Counted from the first letter of the stretch, positions 51,244 through 60,780 are shown. The stretch: 64,000 bases of DNA from Galbibacter pacificus (GCF_029603155.1 NZ_JAPMUA010000002.1:372001-436000), one strand, 5' to 3'. Notes: generated by a model from the sequence alone, not told the origin. Numbers and translations: made by a program.

Positions 51244-51262
51244 TTTAAAAAGGAGGTTTTTC

Positions 51263-51919
51263 TTATTGGTTTCCTTTTTTATAATCTGCAAGGAATTTTT
51301 CCAAGCCTATATCGGTCAATGGGTGTTTTAACAATCCCGTAATTGCAGAAAGTGGACCGGTCATAACATCGGCACCAAGTTTGGCACAATCTATTACGTG
51401 CATGGTATGGCGCACGGATGCGGCCAAGATTTCTGTTTCAAAACCATAATTATCGTAAATCAACCGGATGTCGGCAATCAATGCCAAGCCATCGGTAGAG
51501 ATATCGTCCAGCCTTCCAATAAAAGGAGAAACATAGGTTGCCCCAGCTTTTGCGGCCAACAAGGCCTGCCCGGGAGAAAAAACCAACGTACAGTTTGTTT
51601 TAATGCCTTTATCAGAAAAATACTTAATTGCCTTTACCCCATCTTTAATCATGGGAACTTTAACAATAATCTGCTCGTGCAAGTCTGCCAGTTCTTCGCC
51701 TTCCTTTATAATGCTGTCAAAATCGGTTGCGATAACTTCGGCAGAAACATCGCCTTCCACTAAGTTACATATGTCAACGTAATGCTTTAAGATATTGTCT
51801 CGTCCCGTAATTCCTTCTTTTGCCATTAATGAAGGGTTGGTAGTTACACCATCTAAAACCCCTAAGGCTTCTGCTTCAGCAATTTGATCTAAATTTGCCG
51901 TGTCTATAAAAAATTTCAT
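51263..51919 (-). CDS. tal: Transaldolase / fructose-6-phosphate aldolase-like (small form)
   Basis: 218 residues, the short transaldolase form. Key blocks: MKFFIDTANLDQI, GVTTNPSLMAKEG, HEQIIVKVPMI (Schiff-base lysine in VKVP), NCTLVFSPGQALLAAKAGA, and SPFIGRLDD. It transfers dihydroxyacetone units in the pentose phosphate pathway, or acts as fructose-6-phosphate aldolase. The two activities cannot be separated by sequence reading alone. Confidence 0.92.
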   Translation of the reverse strand: MKFFIDTANLDQIAEAEALGVLDGVTTNPSLMAKEGITGRDNILKHYVDICNLVEGDVSAEVIATDFDSIIKEGEELADLHEQIIVKVPMIKDGVKAIKYFSDKGIKTNCTLVFSPGQALLAAKAGATYVSPFIGRLDDISTDGLALIADIRLIYDNYGFETEILAASVRHTMHVIDCAKLGADVMTGPLSAITGLLKHPLTDIGLEKFLADYKKGNQ

Positions 51920-52093
51920 AACCTAAAATACTGTTCTTGATTTTACAATTTTATTAATACAGTAAAGATACTGCTCTATTTTGTCTTTTTATACTAAAAA
52001 ACAAATAACATTTATAAAGTTATAATTTAATAACACTTAGTTGGGTATTTTAAGAAAATTCTAAGAGAAAGCAGTTAAATTGAAGGCATAAAA

Positions 52094-52192
52094 AAAGGCA
52101 AGCTACCTACATCGCACCGCTACAACCATATACCCTTGCTGCGTTCCCGCCCTGGGGGATTCTATAGGAGCTGGTCGTGTAGGACTTGCCGG
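52094..52192 (-). ncRNA. ffs: Small bacterial signal recognition particle RNA (4.5S-type)
   Basis: The minus strand contains the conserved hairpin core CAGGGCGGGAACGCAGCAAG inside a long near-perfect outer stem (GGCAAGTCCTAC... pairing with ...GTAGGTAGCTTGCC). A T-run follows at the 3' end. These are the features of the short SRP RNA that binds Ffh. Confidence 0.93.
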
Positions 52193-52195
52193 GTG

Positions 52196-52225
52196 CAAAT
52201 TTACAAACTTTTTATGTTAGCACAA
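52196..52225 (-). promoter_or_regulatory. Host-type promoter of the SRP RNA gene
   Basis: Minus strand: TTG (52225-52223), 19 bp, TAAATTTG (52203-52196), an exact Bacteroidota TTG-N19-TAnnTTTG promoter placed just in front of the mature RNA. It is a useful reference for the host sigma-A consensus in this genome. Confidence 0.85.
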
Positions 52226-52274
52226 TAATTTTACTATCTTAATTTTATTAAATAAATTGCTTAAAAAATAAAAC

Positions 52275-53339
52275 ATGACCATATATTTCTATAAGTTTTT
52301 AATCGTCAGTTTTTTAGCGGTGTCCGTTGGCGGATGCAATGGCGCCAATTCTTCCGGAAAAAATCTTTTTTCTCTTAAAATAGATTCCAATACCGGTAAA
52401 ATCCAGCAGGGAAGCACTATAAATGTGGACCTCAAGAACCGGAAAAATAAGGAAATAGATTCGGTTACCTATACTTTGCACGGTAACCCCATTAAGCTTA
52501 ACAACAACGCGTATACCATAAATACCGATAAATACGGCATACAAAATTTGGAAGCTACTGTTTTTTTTGAAGGTGAATCGGTAAAAATTTCGGAAGACAT
52601 TACGATCCTTTCCGATAAAGCCCCAAAAGTGTATACATATGAAGTAATCAATACATATCCCCACGACATAAAAGCCTACACACAAGGACTGGAGTTCTAT
52701 AACGATACCTTATACGAAAGCACTGGGAACCCGGGTAGAAATGGGCAATCCTCTTTGAGAAAGGTAGATTATAAAAGCGGGGAAATCCTTAAAAAAATCG
52801 ACTTGGATAATATGTATTTTGGTGAAGGGATAACAATTATCAACAACAAAATATACATGCTTACCTGGCAAGAAGGCACCGGGTTTGTATACGACCTACA
52901 TACTTTTGAAAAATTGAGCACCTTTAAGTACAACAAAAGCAAAGAAGGCTGGGGACTTACACACACAAACGACGGAAAAAAAATATACAAAAGCGACGGA
53001 AGCGATAAAATATGGATACTGAACCCCGAAACGCTGGCCGAAGAAGATTTTATAGAAACCGTTACCAATACCTCTGTTTTTAACAGGGCCAACGAACTGG
53101 AATATGTAGACGGCAAAATCTACGCCAACGTATACCAAAAAGACAGCGCCATGATTATCGACCCAAAAACGGGCGCAATTATCGGGGTTATAGATTTTAG
53201 GGGATTAAAAGAAAAGGTAAAGCAGCACCCCTATTTGGACGTTTTAAATGGAATTGCATACAACCCAAAAACAAAGACCTTCTTTGTTACCGGAAAAAAT
53301 TGGGATAGACTCTTTGAAGTAATTATCAAAGAGAAATGA
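52275..53339 (+). CDS. Glutaminyl-peptide cyclotransferase, lipoprotein form
   Basis: 354 residues. An N-terminal signal with a lipobox (GGC, cysteine ~21) is followed by a linker domain. From about residue 110 a beta-propeller-type Glu_cyclase_2 domain reads YPHDIKAYTQGLEFYNDTLY, then STGNPGRNGQSSLRKVD and EGWGLTHTNDGKKIYKSDGS. Such enzymes form N-terminal pyroglutamate on exported proteins. With PxpABC upstream, pyroglutamate metabolism appears twice in the window, but no operon link exists. Confidence 0.85.
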   Translation: MTIYFYKFLIVSFLAVSVGGCNGANSSGKNLFSLKIDSNTGKIQQGSTINVDLKNRKNKEIDSVTYTLHGNPIKLNNNAYTINTDKYGIQNLEATVFFEGESVKISEDITILSDKAPKVYTYEVINTYPHDIKAYTQGLEFYNDTLYESTGNPGRNGQSSLRKVDYKSGEILKKIDLDNMYFGEGITIINNKIYMLTWQEGTGFVYDLHTFEKLSTFKYNKSKEGWGLTHTNDGKKIYKSDGSDKIWILNPETLAEEDFIETVTNTSVFNRANELEYVDGKIYANVYQKDSAMIIDPKTGAIIGVIDFRGLKEKVKQHPYLDVLNGIAYNPKTKTFFVTGKNWDRLFEVIIKEK

Positions 53340-53565
53340 TTTTTAACATCTAAATAATTTGCCCAGTATTAAATATTATTATTTATACAATAATTATTCC
53401 CATAATTATTGTCTTTGTAATTTTAGTATCTTGGTTCTTTACAAGAAAGAAAATATCAAACAACAATCGTAATGATTGGGAAAATAAAGTGAAATATTTA
53501 GAAGAAAATAAAAATGAGTTCTGAAAAAATCTGAAAAAAGAATACGGAAACACAAACCAACATAA

Positions 53566-53955
53566 TTGAAAGAATATACAGAAATAATCCATGTTCAGGA
53601 AGAAGACCTGGACGATTTAAAACATGTTAACAACGTGCGGTATGTGCAATGGATTCAGGATATCGCAAAAAATCATTGGTTGAATGAAGCCTCCAAGGAA
53701 ATGCTCGACGCCTATATTTGGATGGTCCTTACGCATTATATTGAATACAAGGGACAGGCATTTTTAAACGATGAAATATTGCTTAAAACATATATCGAAA
53801 AGGCCAAAGGGGTTACCTCTACCCGTATTGTGGAAATCTACAACAATAAAACCGAAAAATTATTATTGCGTTCCAAAACAGACTGGTGTTTGATAGACAA
53901 AAACAGCAAACGGCCCATTAGGCTTACAGATCAATTAAAGAATATGTTTACCTAA
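53566..53955 (+). CDS. Acyl-CoA thioesterase (4HBT hot-dog fold)
   Basis: 129 residues with a TTG start. Residues ~14-30 (EDLDDLKHVNNVRYVQWIQD) give the D..H.NN..Y..W pattern of YbgC/FadM-type thioesterases, with the aspartate replaced by neighbouring acidic residues. The rest has the hot-dog strand pattern (HYIEYKGQAFLNDEILLKTY). Substrate not determinable from sequence. The gene is convergent with the glycosyltransferase gene (6 bp gap). Confidence 0.8.
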   Translation: MKEYTEIIHVQEEDLDDLKHVNNVRYVQWIQDIAKNHWLNEASKEMLDAYIWMVLTHYIEYKGQAFLNDEILLKTYIEKAKGVTSTRIVEIYNNKTEKLLLRSKTDWCLIDKNSKRPIRLTDQLKNMFT

Positions 53956-53961
53956 ACTTAA

Positions 53962-55218
53962 CTATTGGTTTTTCTTGTTCTTCTCCATTATCCATTTGGA
54001 CATATATTTGCTAGCCTGCACGGTTTGTTGCATGAGCATGGCGCCCGTAAAATTTTGCGTTCGGTGGCCGGTCAAATTTTGAAGTATTCCTGTAATTGAA
54101 GTCTTTAGCAGTTCCTTGTGCTTTTGTCCGTCAAAACGGTGTTTTAAAATAGTTGCGCCATTTTTCCGGGCTTCTTCCCAACTGTTATTCTTATTTTGAT
54201 ACAAATCTACCGCCGCTTGCACAAAAGCCTCTGGATTATCAAAAACGGCACCATTCCATGGAAAGTTACCGTTTATACCTTCAGCACCAATTGTAGTAGT
54301 AACACTTGGGGTGCCATACAACATAGCTTCAACAAGCTTGCCTTTTAACCCCGCACCAAATCTTAAAGGTGCCAGGCAAACCTTGGCCTTTTGAAACTCC
54401 TTCTTGGCATTTTTTGCCCAGCCATGAACCAAAAAACCGTCTTTTTTATTGTTTAGGTTATGTACTTTATCACCTGCATAAGCACCAAAAATGTGCAATT
54501 TAGCATCGGGTAATTTCCTTTTTATATGTGGCCAAACAGTTTCCTTTAAGGCCAAAACGGCATCCCAGTTTGGAGCATGGATAAAATTACCAATAAAAAT
54601 AAAATCCTGTTTTTCTTCCCACGCCAGCCATTTTTTTTGCAACTCATTTAAATTTTCATCCAGCAAAAAAGGTAGATGGCACAATAATTTCTTATCAATT
54701 TTAAAAAGTCCTGTCAACAATGCATGTTCCGCTTCAGAAATAATCAGCGATATATCGCAGCGGTAAATACTTGCAATTTCCCTTTTGGCAAGATTGTTTT
54801 CAAGCAATTTTAAATCTCCTGCGTTATTTTCGTCTTTTAAGGCCAGCCTACGCGCATCCCTCAAAAAATGTAGGTCCTCGGTGTCTAATATTCTCAAGGC
54901 ATTGGGGCAATGTTCGGCAATTCTCCACCCAAATTGTTCTTCCATCATGTACCTATCAAAAACAACCACGTCCGGTTGCAGTTCAATAATAAATTCATCA
55001 AAAGAAGCACTGTTGAGTTCGATTTTTTTTTGCTGAACCCCTTCGGAAGTCAAATCGTGCATATGTTCGCCATGTTTGGCAGGAGACGCAAAAGTTATTT
55101 GGCAATTGGCATCCATAAAAAATCGTATCAACTGAAGTATTCTGCTACCCGCCGCCGACGATGTAGGTTCGGGCCAGACATAGCCTATAAAAAGTACTTT
55201 TTTATTTACTAGCCCCAC
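53962..55218 (-). CDS. Glycosyltransferase family 4-type protein
   Basis: 418 residues. The N-terminal domain opens with VLFIGYVWPEPTSSAAGSRI and CQITFASPAK. The C-terminal domain has FIFIGNFIHAPNWDAVL, LHIFGAYAGDKV, KVCLAPLRFGAGLKGKL-like text (LAPLRFGAGLKGKLVEAM) and TPSVTTTIGAEGI, the classical GT-B motifs with the E-x7-E-like region. Sugar donor and acceptor are unknown; cell-surface glycan or lipid glycosylation is likely. It ends 1 bp from the tsaC-like gene and is co-transcribed with it. Confidence 0.85.
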   Translation of the reverse strand: MGLVNKKVLFIGYVWPEPTSSAAGSRILQLIRFFMDANCQITFASPAKHGEHMHDLTSEGVQQKKIELNSASFDEFIIELQPDVVVFDRYMMEEQFGWRIAEHCPNALRILDTEDLHFLRDARRLALKDENNAGDLKLLENNLAKREIASIYRCDISLIISEAEHALLTGLFKIDKKLLCHLPFLLDENLNELQKKWLAWEEKQDFIFIGNFIHAPNWDAVLALKETVWPHIKRKLPDAKLHIFGAYAGDKVHNLNNKKDGFLVHGWAKNAKKEFQKAKVCLAPLRFGAGLKGKLVEAMLYGTPSVTTTIGAEGINGNFPWNGAVFDNPEAFVQAAVDLYQNKNNSWEEARKNGATILKHRFDGQKHKELLKTSITGILQNLTGHRTQNFTGAMLMQQTVQASKYMSKWIMEKNKKNQ

Positions 55219-55219
55219 T

Positions 55220-55843
55220 TTATAAAAATTCGTCTATATCTCCTTTACCCTCACGGAGAATTACAGGTTCTGCGCCCGAAAGGTCGATTACGGTCGATGC
55301 CACATTATCTCCATAACCTCCGTCAATAACAATATCTACAAGATTGTCCCATTTTTCATGAATCAACTCGGGGTCTGTGGTATATTCTATCAATTCGTCA
55401 TCATCGCGTATGGAAGTCGAAACGATGGGGTTTCCCAATTGCTCCACCAAAATCTTGGCAATGGCATTGTCTGGCACCCGTATCCCGACGGTTTTCTTTT
55501 TTTTAAAATCCTTTGGGAGATTGTTGTTTCCTGGCAAAATAAACGTATAAGGCCCCGGCAATGTCCGTTTGAGGATTTTAAAAGTCGGCGTGTCTATCTG
55601 GCGTACATAATCGGACAAGTTGCTCAAATCGGCACAAATAAATGAAAGGTTGGCCTTTTCCAACTTTACACCTTTAATACGCGCAATGCGTTGCAAGGCT
55701 TTGGAATTGGTTATATCGCAACCCAGACCGTAAACCGTATCTGTTGGATAAATAACCAGCCCGCCATTCCGCAATACATCAACAACCCTTTTTATTTCCT
55801 TGGGGTTGGGATTTTCTTCATAAATACGGATTAATTCAGCCAT
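55220..55843 (-). CDS. tsaC: L-threonylcarbamoyladenylate synthase (Sua5/YrdC/TsaC family)
   Basis: 207 residues. Motifs VIYPTDTVYGLGCDI (nucleotide/threonine site), RIARIKGVKLEKANLSF and PTFKILKRTLPGPYTFIL, plus VSTSIRDDDE. It makes threonylcarbamoyl-AMP for the t6A modification of tRNA position 37. The C-terminal Sua5 domain is missing, as in YrdC/TsaC-type proteins. First gene of a two-gene unit with the glycosyltransferase. Confidence 0.92.
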   Translation of the reverse strand: MAELIRIYEENPNPKEIKRVVDVLRNGGLVIYPTDTVYGLGCDITNSKALQRIARIKGVKLEKANLSFICADLSNLSDYVRQIDTPTFKILKRTLPGPYTFILPGNNNLPKDFKKKKTVGIRVPDNAIAKILVEQLGNPIVSTSIRDDDELIEYTTDPELIHEKWDNLVDIVIDGGYGDNVASTVIDLSGAEPVILREGKGDIDEFL

Positions 55844-56251
55844 TTTGTTACTTTTTTTTATTGTTATGCTGTTACGATCCTATGTTGTTATGCTGTTGAA
55901 AGTTGAGGTCCAGAGGTTCAAAGTTGCAAAGATTCAAAGTTTATATTTTTCTGTTATTTGTTAAATGTTAATTGACCTATTCTTGTTGTTATGTTGTTAC
56001 ATTGCTATGATATTACCAGTGACAACAATTAACTGTTAACAATTCTCTTTGTTTGGCGGTAACTATTAACTTTTTCTAACTGCTATACGAAGCCAATTCA
56101 CTTCAACCTATTGAAAAATCTCATACTATGATGCTACGTTGTTATGCTGTTATGATATTACCCAATTAACTGTTAACAATATAACTAAATCCCTTATCGC
56201 TAATCCCTATTCCCTTAATAATAAATCTTACCGCCTTCATCAAAACAATCA
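55844..56251. repeat. Repeat-rich intergenic region (degenerate intergenic repeats, copies 2 and 3)
   Basis: 408 bp without a credible gene. It contains ATGTTGTTATGCTGTTG followed by GTCCAGAGGTTCAA (55878-55920) and, further on, GATGCTACGTTGTTATGCTG (56130-56152). These match the second part of the repeat at 3298-3415. Phrases such as TGTTAACAAT recur several times. Confidence 0.5.
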
Positions 56252-57169
56252 TCAACCGGCCATGTTTACTTTTTTAACATCTTTTTGGGCCTTTACACGT
56301 TCGTGGGCATACACTTTTCCTTGTTCCCACCATTCTGTCATTAATTTATTGTTGAAGTAAAGCGAATTTTCGGTAAGCCTGGTTGGTGTAAAATAGGTAT
56401 TCAATTTTACATCTTTGTTGATGGCCGCCAATTTCCCTTCAATAATATCATGCGACTCCAATTGGTCCAAAACAAAACTATAAAGGTTTACCATCAATGA
56501 AAAAGGGTTTTTGCCCAACACTTTTTTATGTTCCATATTTTCCGTTTCCAAAATAATGGCATCCACCTCGGTAGCTCCCATTTTAATGGCCTCACGAATT
56601 GGAATTACACAACCTAGACCGCCGTCGGCATACTCGAAGCCGTTTTTCTTTGCCAGCGACATAAAAGGCACATAATTGCACGACATCCAGATCCAATCGC
56701 AAAAATCTTCATAACTATGGTCCGTAATAGACTTATACTCTACCCTGTTCATGGATAGGTTACTTACCGTAACAACAACGTCTTTTCCTTTTTCTTTTAG
56801 AAGTTGAAATTCTTCTTCTGAAAAATTTTTGTTTATCTGTTTTCTTAAGTTTTTACTTTCACCAAAGGTCCTTTTGCGTTTTATAAGTTGCCACATTACA
56901 TTTAGGTAATTAATGGCCACATATTCCTTATCTCCTTTTTTTCTTGTTACAAATGGATTGTTACTGAATATTTTACGCTGATTTACGGTTGTATAGACCT
57001 CGTATATTTTTTGAATGTTTCTATTTGCCAAATGCGGAATTAAAAGGCTTCCCGTAGAGGTCCCCAAATAAATGTCGTAATCCCTTCCTTCGTTTTCAAT
57101 TAAATATTGAGCAACTCCGCCTGCAAAGGCTCCCTTGCTTCCACCACCACTAATTACTAATGCGCGCAT
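56252..57169 (-). CDS. Patatin-like phospholipase, copy 1
   Basis: 305 residues. N-terminal oxyanion-hole block VISGGGSKGAFAGGVAQYL, then the nucleophile elbow LGTSTGSLL (serine in GTSTG) and the catalytic aspartate in EYADGGLG near residue 182. No signal peptide or membrane helix, so probably cytoplasmic or peripheral. The paralogue at 57272-58177 lies 102 bp upstream on the same strand and is similar over its full length. Likely lipid acyl hydrolase; substrate unknown. Confidence 0.88.
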   Translation of the reverse strand: MRALVISGGGSKGAFAGGVAQYLIENEGRDYDIYLGTSTGSLLIPHLANRNIQKIYEVYTTVNQRKIFSNNPFVTRKKGDKEYVAINYLNVMWQLIKRKRTFGESKNLRKQINKNFSEEEFQLLKEKGKDVVVTVSNLSMNRVEYKSITDHSYEDFCDWIWMSCNYVPFMSLAKKNGFEYADGGLGCVIPIREAIKMGATEVDAIILETENMEHKKVLGKNPFSLMVNLYSFVLDQLESHDIIEGKLAAINKDVKLNTYFTPTRLTENSLYFNNKLMTEWWEQGKVYAHERVKAQKDVKKVNMAG

Positions 57170-57271
57170 ATGCTTTTTGTTGTTTGTTGTTTTCTGCTAA
57201 AATTTTCGACTTAGGTTTTATTTTCGGCCGTATTTCTTTTTTCTAAACTCATTTTTAAACTTTCAAAAAAG

Positions 57272-58177
57272 CTATTCAATTTCAAGCTGGCTCGTTTCTT
57301 GGTTTTTAAATTTAGCAAAATCATAACCACTTTGCCACCATTTTGTCATTTTTCCCTTGTTAAAGATTAAAGAATTGGTTGTTAGGATTGTAGGTGTATA
57401 ATAAAAATTTATAATTGCATTGTTATTTGTGGCCACAAATTTACCAATTCTTATGTTTTGATATTCAATTCTGTCTAACATAAAACTAAACATGGTCGTT
57501 AAAAGCGAAAAAGGGTTTCTGGACGGCAACCGGTTTAGCTGTGTTACTTCGGTTTGCAAAATAATGGCGTCTATTTCGGTGGCGCCCCGCTTGATGGCCT
57601 CCTCGATCGGGACCATGGTTCCAAGGCCACCATCGGCATATTCACAACCATACTTTCTTACAAGGCTCATAAACGGCGTGTAATTACTGGAAATCCATAC
57701 CCAGTCGCAAAATTCATCATACTCAAAATCGTTTACCGATTTATATTCCACTTGATTTAAGGAGAGGTTGGATACGGTTACTATAACTTCTTTTTCGCCG
57801 TGCTTAAGCTCCAAAAATTCTTCTTCGGTAAGGGTATTTCTTATAAGTTGTTTTAAGTTTTCACTTTCGCCAAAAGTTTTGCTTCCCCTTAAAAAATTCC
57901 TGACAACATTAAAATGGTTGATACTTATTTGCTGGACGCCGTATTTTTCTTTGATATGAAACGGACAAATATTGAAAATACTTTGATTGTTTACCGAGGT
58001 ATATACTTCTTTTATTTTTTCTACTTTGTTCAGTGCCAAATGGTTTACCAAAAGGCTTCCGGTTGAAGTGCCTAAAAATATATCGTAATCCCTTTTTAAT
58101 TCTTCAATAAGGTATTGTGCTACGCCACCGGCAAAAGCGCCCTTACTTCCACCTCCCGATATTACCAATGCTTTCAT
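57272..58177 (-). CDS. Patatin-like phospholipase, copy 2
   Basis: 301 residues. It has the same three motifs as copy 1: VISGGGSKGAFAGGVAQYLI, LGTSTGSLLV and CEYADGGLG. The two copies share long stretches throughout, such as TVSNLS.N.VEYKS, so they arose by tandem duplication and have since diverged. Full catalytic dyad in both copies suggests both are active, perhaps on different lipids. Confidence 0.88.
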   Translation of the reverse strand: MKALVISGGGSKGAFAGGVAQYLIEELKRDYDIFLGTSTGSLLVNHLALNKVEKIKEVYTSVNNQSIFNICPFHIKEKYGVQQISINHFNVVRNFLRGSKTFGESENLKQLIRNTLTEEEFLELKHGEKEVIVTVSNLSLNQVEYKSVNDFEYDEFCDWVWISSNYTPFMSLVRKYGCEYADGGLGTMVPIEEAIKRGATEIDAIILQTEVTQLNRLPSRNPFSLLTTMFSFMLDRIEYQNIRIGKFVATNNNAIINFYYTPTILTTNSLIFNKGKMTKWWQSGYDFAKFKNQETSQLEIE

Positions 58178-58227
58178 TTAGGTTGTGTTTTGTTTGGCCC
58201 TCTTTTAATTTCCATCAGCTAAAAATA

Positions 58228-60306
58228 TTATTTTAATTGATTACTTAAAAAACTTTGGGAAGTTTTATCCAGTTGTGGCATTATATTTTTCAACACCATT
58301 CTATAATCTTCGTTTTTTAATAATTCCGTGAGCAGACCTTTAGAAAATTTAGAAAATTGCCAAACCGGGTGCTTACAAGCCTGAATTAAATTTTTTAGTG
58401 ATTCTTCGTTAAAAGCCTGTATTTGGAACAAATATTCAAATGCGTGCTGCCTAACCTCAAAATGTTGATAAGGCGATGTATACGATACTAACCGTTGGTA
58501 ATATTGCATTTTTGTATCCGTTTTGTAGGCTGGTGTAATTAAGGCCAATGTAAGCCAAAGTGTTTCTATATTTTTGTCCTTAAAGCCTACAATTCCTTCC
58601 GTGGTATTTAAATATTGGTTCCTATTTTGTGGAAAGTTGACCCAGAGTTTCATCAATGCATTTTCTATAGTAACATAACTCTTGTCCTTAAGAAGGCTTT
58701 CGAAAGATTTTTGGAGCGCCGTTGGCACCGTGTCCAGATACATGGCCACGGCTTGCCTGTTTTTAATATTGTTGGAATTGATTGCCTTTTTGTAGGCTGT
58801 TTGGGTTTCGGTAACGGAATAGGATTTTAATTTTTTTAGCAGTAACCCAACAATTTCTGTTTGTGTAGTATCAATATAAATTTCGGGATGCTGTTCGGCA
58901 TAACTTAGCAGTCCGGTTTTATCCATTTTATCGACCCGCAGCAATTCTTTGGCTAAGGTATTTTCTTTTAATAGGTTCTGGGCTTCGGCTATTGGAAATT
59001 TTTTATCCACAAACCACGTTTGTACGAAGTCTTCCAATTTGGTCTGACTTTTAGCGGAGGCAATATTGATAAAATCGTTTGTATTTGCATTTTTAAAGGC
59101 ATAATCGTTTAGGTATTTTTTTATCGATTTTTTAAAAGCCCTGTCCCCTATTAAATTCCTCAACGCAAAAATAGCCCATGCGCCCCGCTGATAAAAGGTA
59201 AGACTGCTTGCATGCGGATCCAACAAACTTTCTCCTCCATTATTGGAAAGTTCTTCCAGTTGCTTGGCCGTATGAAACAATTGTACATAAAAATAATCAT
59301 CACCAAAAATTTCCCTTTCGGCCAACAAAGCAAAGTAAGTGGCAAATCCTTCCTGTAGCCAGTGGTGGGTGCTGTTTTCTTCTGTCACCAAATCGCCAAA
59401 CCATTGATGCGCCAGTTCATGAGCATTTACGTTGATATAATTTTTGTCGGTATAACCTATGGAATCGACCATATAACTATTCGAAAAAATTGTTAGCGAT
59501 GTGTTTTCCATCCCCGCATACAAAAAGTCTTTTACCGGAACCTGCTTGTAATTTTGCCATGGAAAGGAAACCCCAATCTCGGTTTCCAGATAGTCAAATA
59601 TTTTTTTGGAATACCTGTAAGTAGGTGCTACCAAATCTTTATCGTGCGGATTGTAATACATTTCCAGCGGGATTCCGCTTGCAGCGCTGTCTTCTTTTAT
59701 TTTATAATTGCCAATTACCAAGGCCAATAGATAACTGCTCATTGGGTTTTTCATGTCAAACTCCCAAGTGGTTAAATTGCCCCTGCTCTTTTTGGTCTTT
59801 AATTTTCCGTTGGCAACAACCCCGTATGATTGGGGAACAGAAATGGACATGTCGAATTCAATTTTTTCATTCATATCGTCAAAGCTGGGCAACCAATTAG
59901 ATGTGTACTTGCCCTGCCCCTGCGTCCAAACCTGATCAATGCCGTTTTCTTCAGAAGAAATAAAATACATTGCCTTTTTAGGATTACATAAATATTTGAT
60001 TTTAAACGTATTTAAATCTTTTTTATTAAATGAATGATTTAGTATAATCTGTGTTTTATTGTAGGTGAAGTCGACTGGTTTATCATTTAAAAAAACTTCG
60101 GAAACCTGCATTTGTTTGGCATCGATTATCATTGAATCTATAGCCTTTATAATTTCAAACGAATAAACAACATTTCCGGAAACCTGCTCTTTTTCTGGAA
60201 TTATTTTTATGTCAATATCTGCTTTTTTAACATCAATATAGGCAGTCTGCTGGGCAAGGCCAAAGAAGGAAGCAACTAAAAATATTGCACTTATGTATAA
60301 CTTCAT
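58228..60306 (-). CDS. M1 family zinc aminopeptidase, exported
   Basis: 692 residues. A signal peptide (SAIFLVASFFGLAQQ) is followed by an M1 N-terminal beta domain. The substrate motif AGMENTS (GAMEN-type) lies at about residues 264-270. The zinc motif HELAH is at 296-300, and the third ligand is E319 in LQEGFATYF. The tail (about 480-692) is a helical HEAT-like domain. It removes N-terminal residues from peptides in the periplasm. Apparently intact and monocistronic. Confidence 0.93.
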   Translation of the reverse strand: MKLYISAIFLVASFFGLAQQTAYIDVKKADIDIKIIPEKEQVSGNVVYSFEIIKAIDSMIIDAKQMQVSEVFLNDKPVDFTYNKTQIILNHSFNKKDLNTFKIKYLCNPKKAMYFISSEENGIDQVWTQGQGKYTSNWLPSFDDMNEKIEFDMSISVPQSYGVVANGKLKTKKSRGNLTTWEFDMKNPMSSYLLALVIGNYKIKEDSAASGIPLEMYYNPHDKDLVAPTYRYSKKIFDYLETEIGVSFPWQNYKQVPVKDFLYAGMENTSLTIFSNSYMVDSIGYTDKNYINVNAHELAHQWFGDLVTEENSTHHWLQEGFATYFALLAEREIFGDDYFYVQLFHTAKQLEELSNNGGESLLDPHASSLTFYQRGAWAIFALRNLIGDRAFKKSIKKYLNDYAFKNANTNDFINIASAKSQTKLEDFVQTWFVDKKFPIAEAQNLLKENTLAKELLRVDKMDKTGLLSYAEQHPEIYIDTTQTEIVGLLLKKLKSYSVTETQTAYKKAINSNNIKNRQAVAMYLDTVPTALQKSFESLLKDKSYVTIENALMKLWVNFPQNRNQYLNTTEGIVGFKDKNIETLWLTLALITPAYKTDTKMQYYQRLVSYTSPYQHFEVRQHAFEYLFQIQAFNEESLKNLIQACKHPVWQFSKFSKGLLTELLKNEDYRMVLKNIMPQLDKTSQSFLSNQLK

Positions 60307-60780
60307 GGATTGTTTAATTATACTGCCAAAGTAACATTTTATTAAAAACTAGCCCATAATGTAATGAGGAAATAAGCTAACAAGGGAAAGTTTTTTAAGT
60401 ACATGGTTCAAGATTTAATATTTTTGGTTTCTGGTTTTAGTCACTTCGACGAAGGAGAAGTCGCATAATATCTATAAGTTAATGAGTTAACAAGTAGATA
60501 AACGAAGAAGGGTCTCTTTTTCTATTGATGGTTTTGCTATGGAGTTATGGTGCTATTTGTTGCCAGTGGACTTGATTGTTCACTAATAACAGTTAGCAAG
60601 TGTCTATCAACTAATTTAAAATCATAATCAATGGATTGATCATGTCTTTATATAAACGTGAATAATTTCATTTCAGTATAAAAAAATCAATCAAGAAACC
60701 ACGTTAATCTAGCCCCTAAAAAAAGAGTCGAAATATTCAAAAAATATTTCGACTCTTTTATCTTTTCAATATCACTAGTA
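60307..60780. other. Intergenic region with degenerate repeat, copy 4
   Basis: 474 bp without a credible gene. At about 60437-60470 it has TTTTAGTCACTTCGACGAAG followed by GAGAAGTC, matching the first part of the repeat at 3298-3415. The rest is AT-rich. A terminator is at 60722-60762. Confidence 0.5.
60722..60762. terminator. Strong hairpin terminator after the IorB gene
   Basis: AAAGAGTCGAAATATT, a 4-base CAAA loop, AAATATTTCGACTCTTT: an almost perfect stem of about 16 bp flanked by A and T runs. It lies 18 bp past the IorB stop codon and could serve both strands. Confidence 0.85.

Noticed and set aside
53362..53523. Possible small membrane protein read rightward (hydrophobic IIIYTIIIPIIIVFVILVSW and a charged tail).
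   Set aside because: The frame has no ATG, GTG or TTG start before the hydrophobic segment, so it may be a remnant; not listed as a gene.
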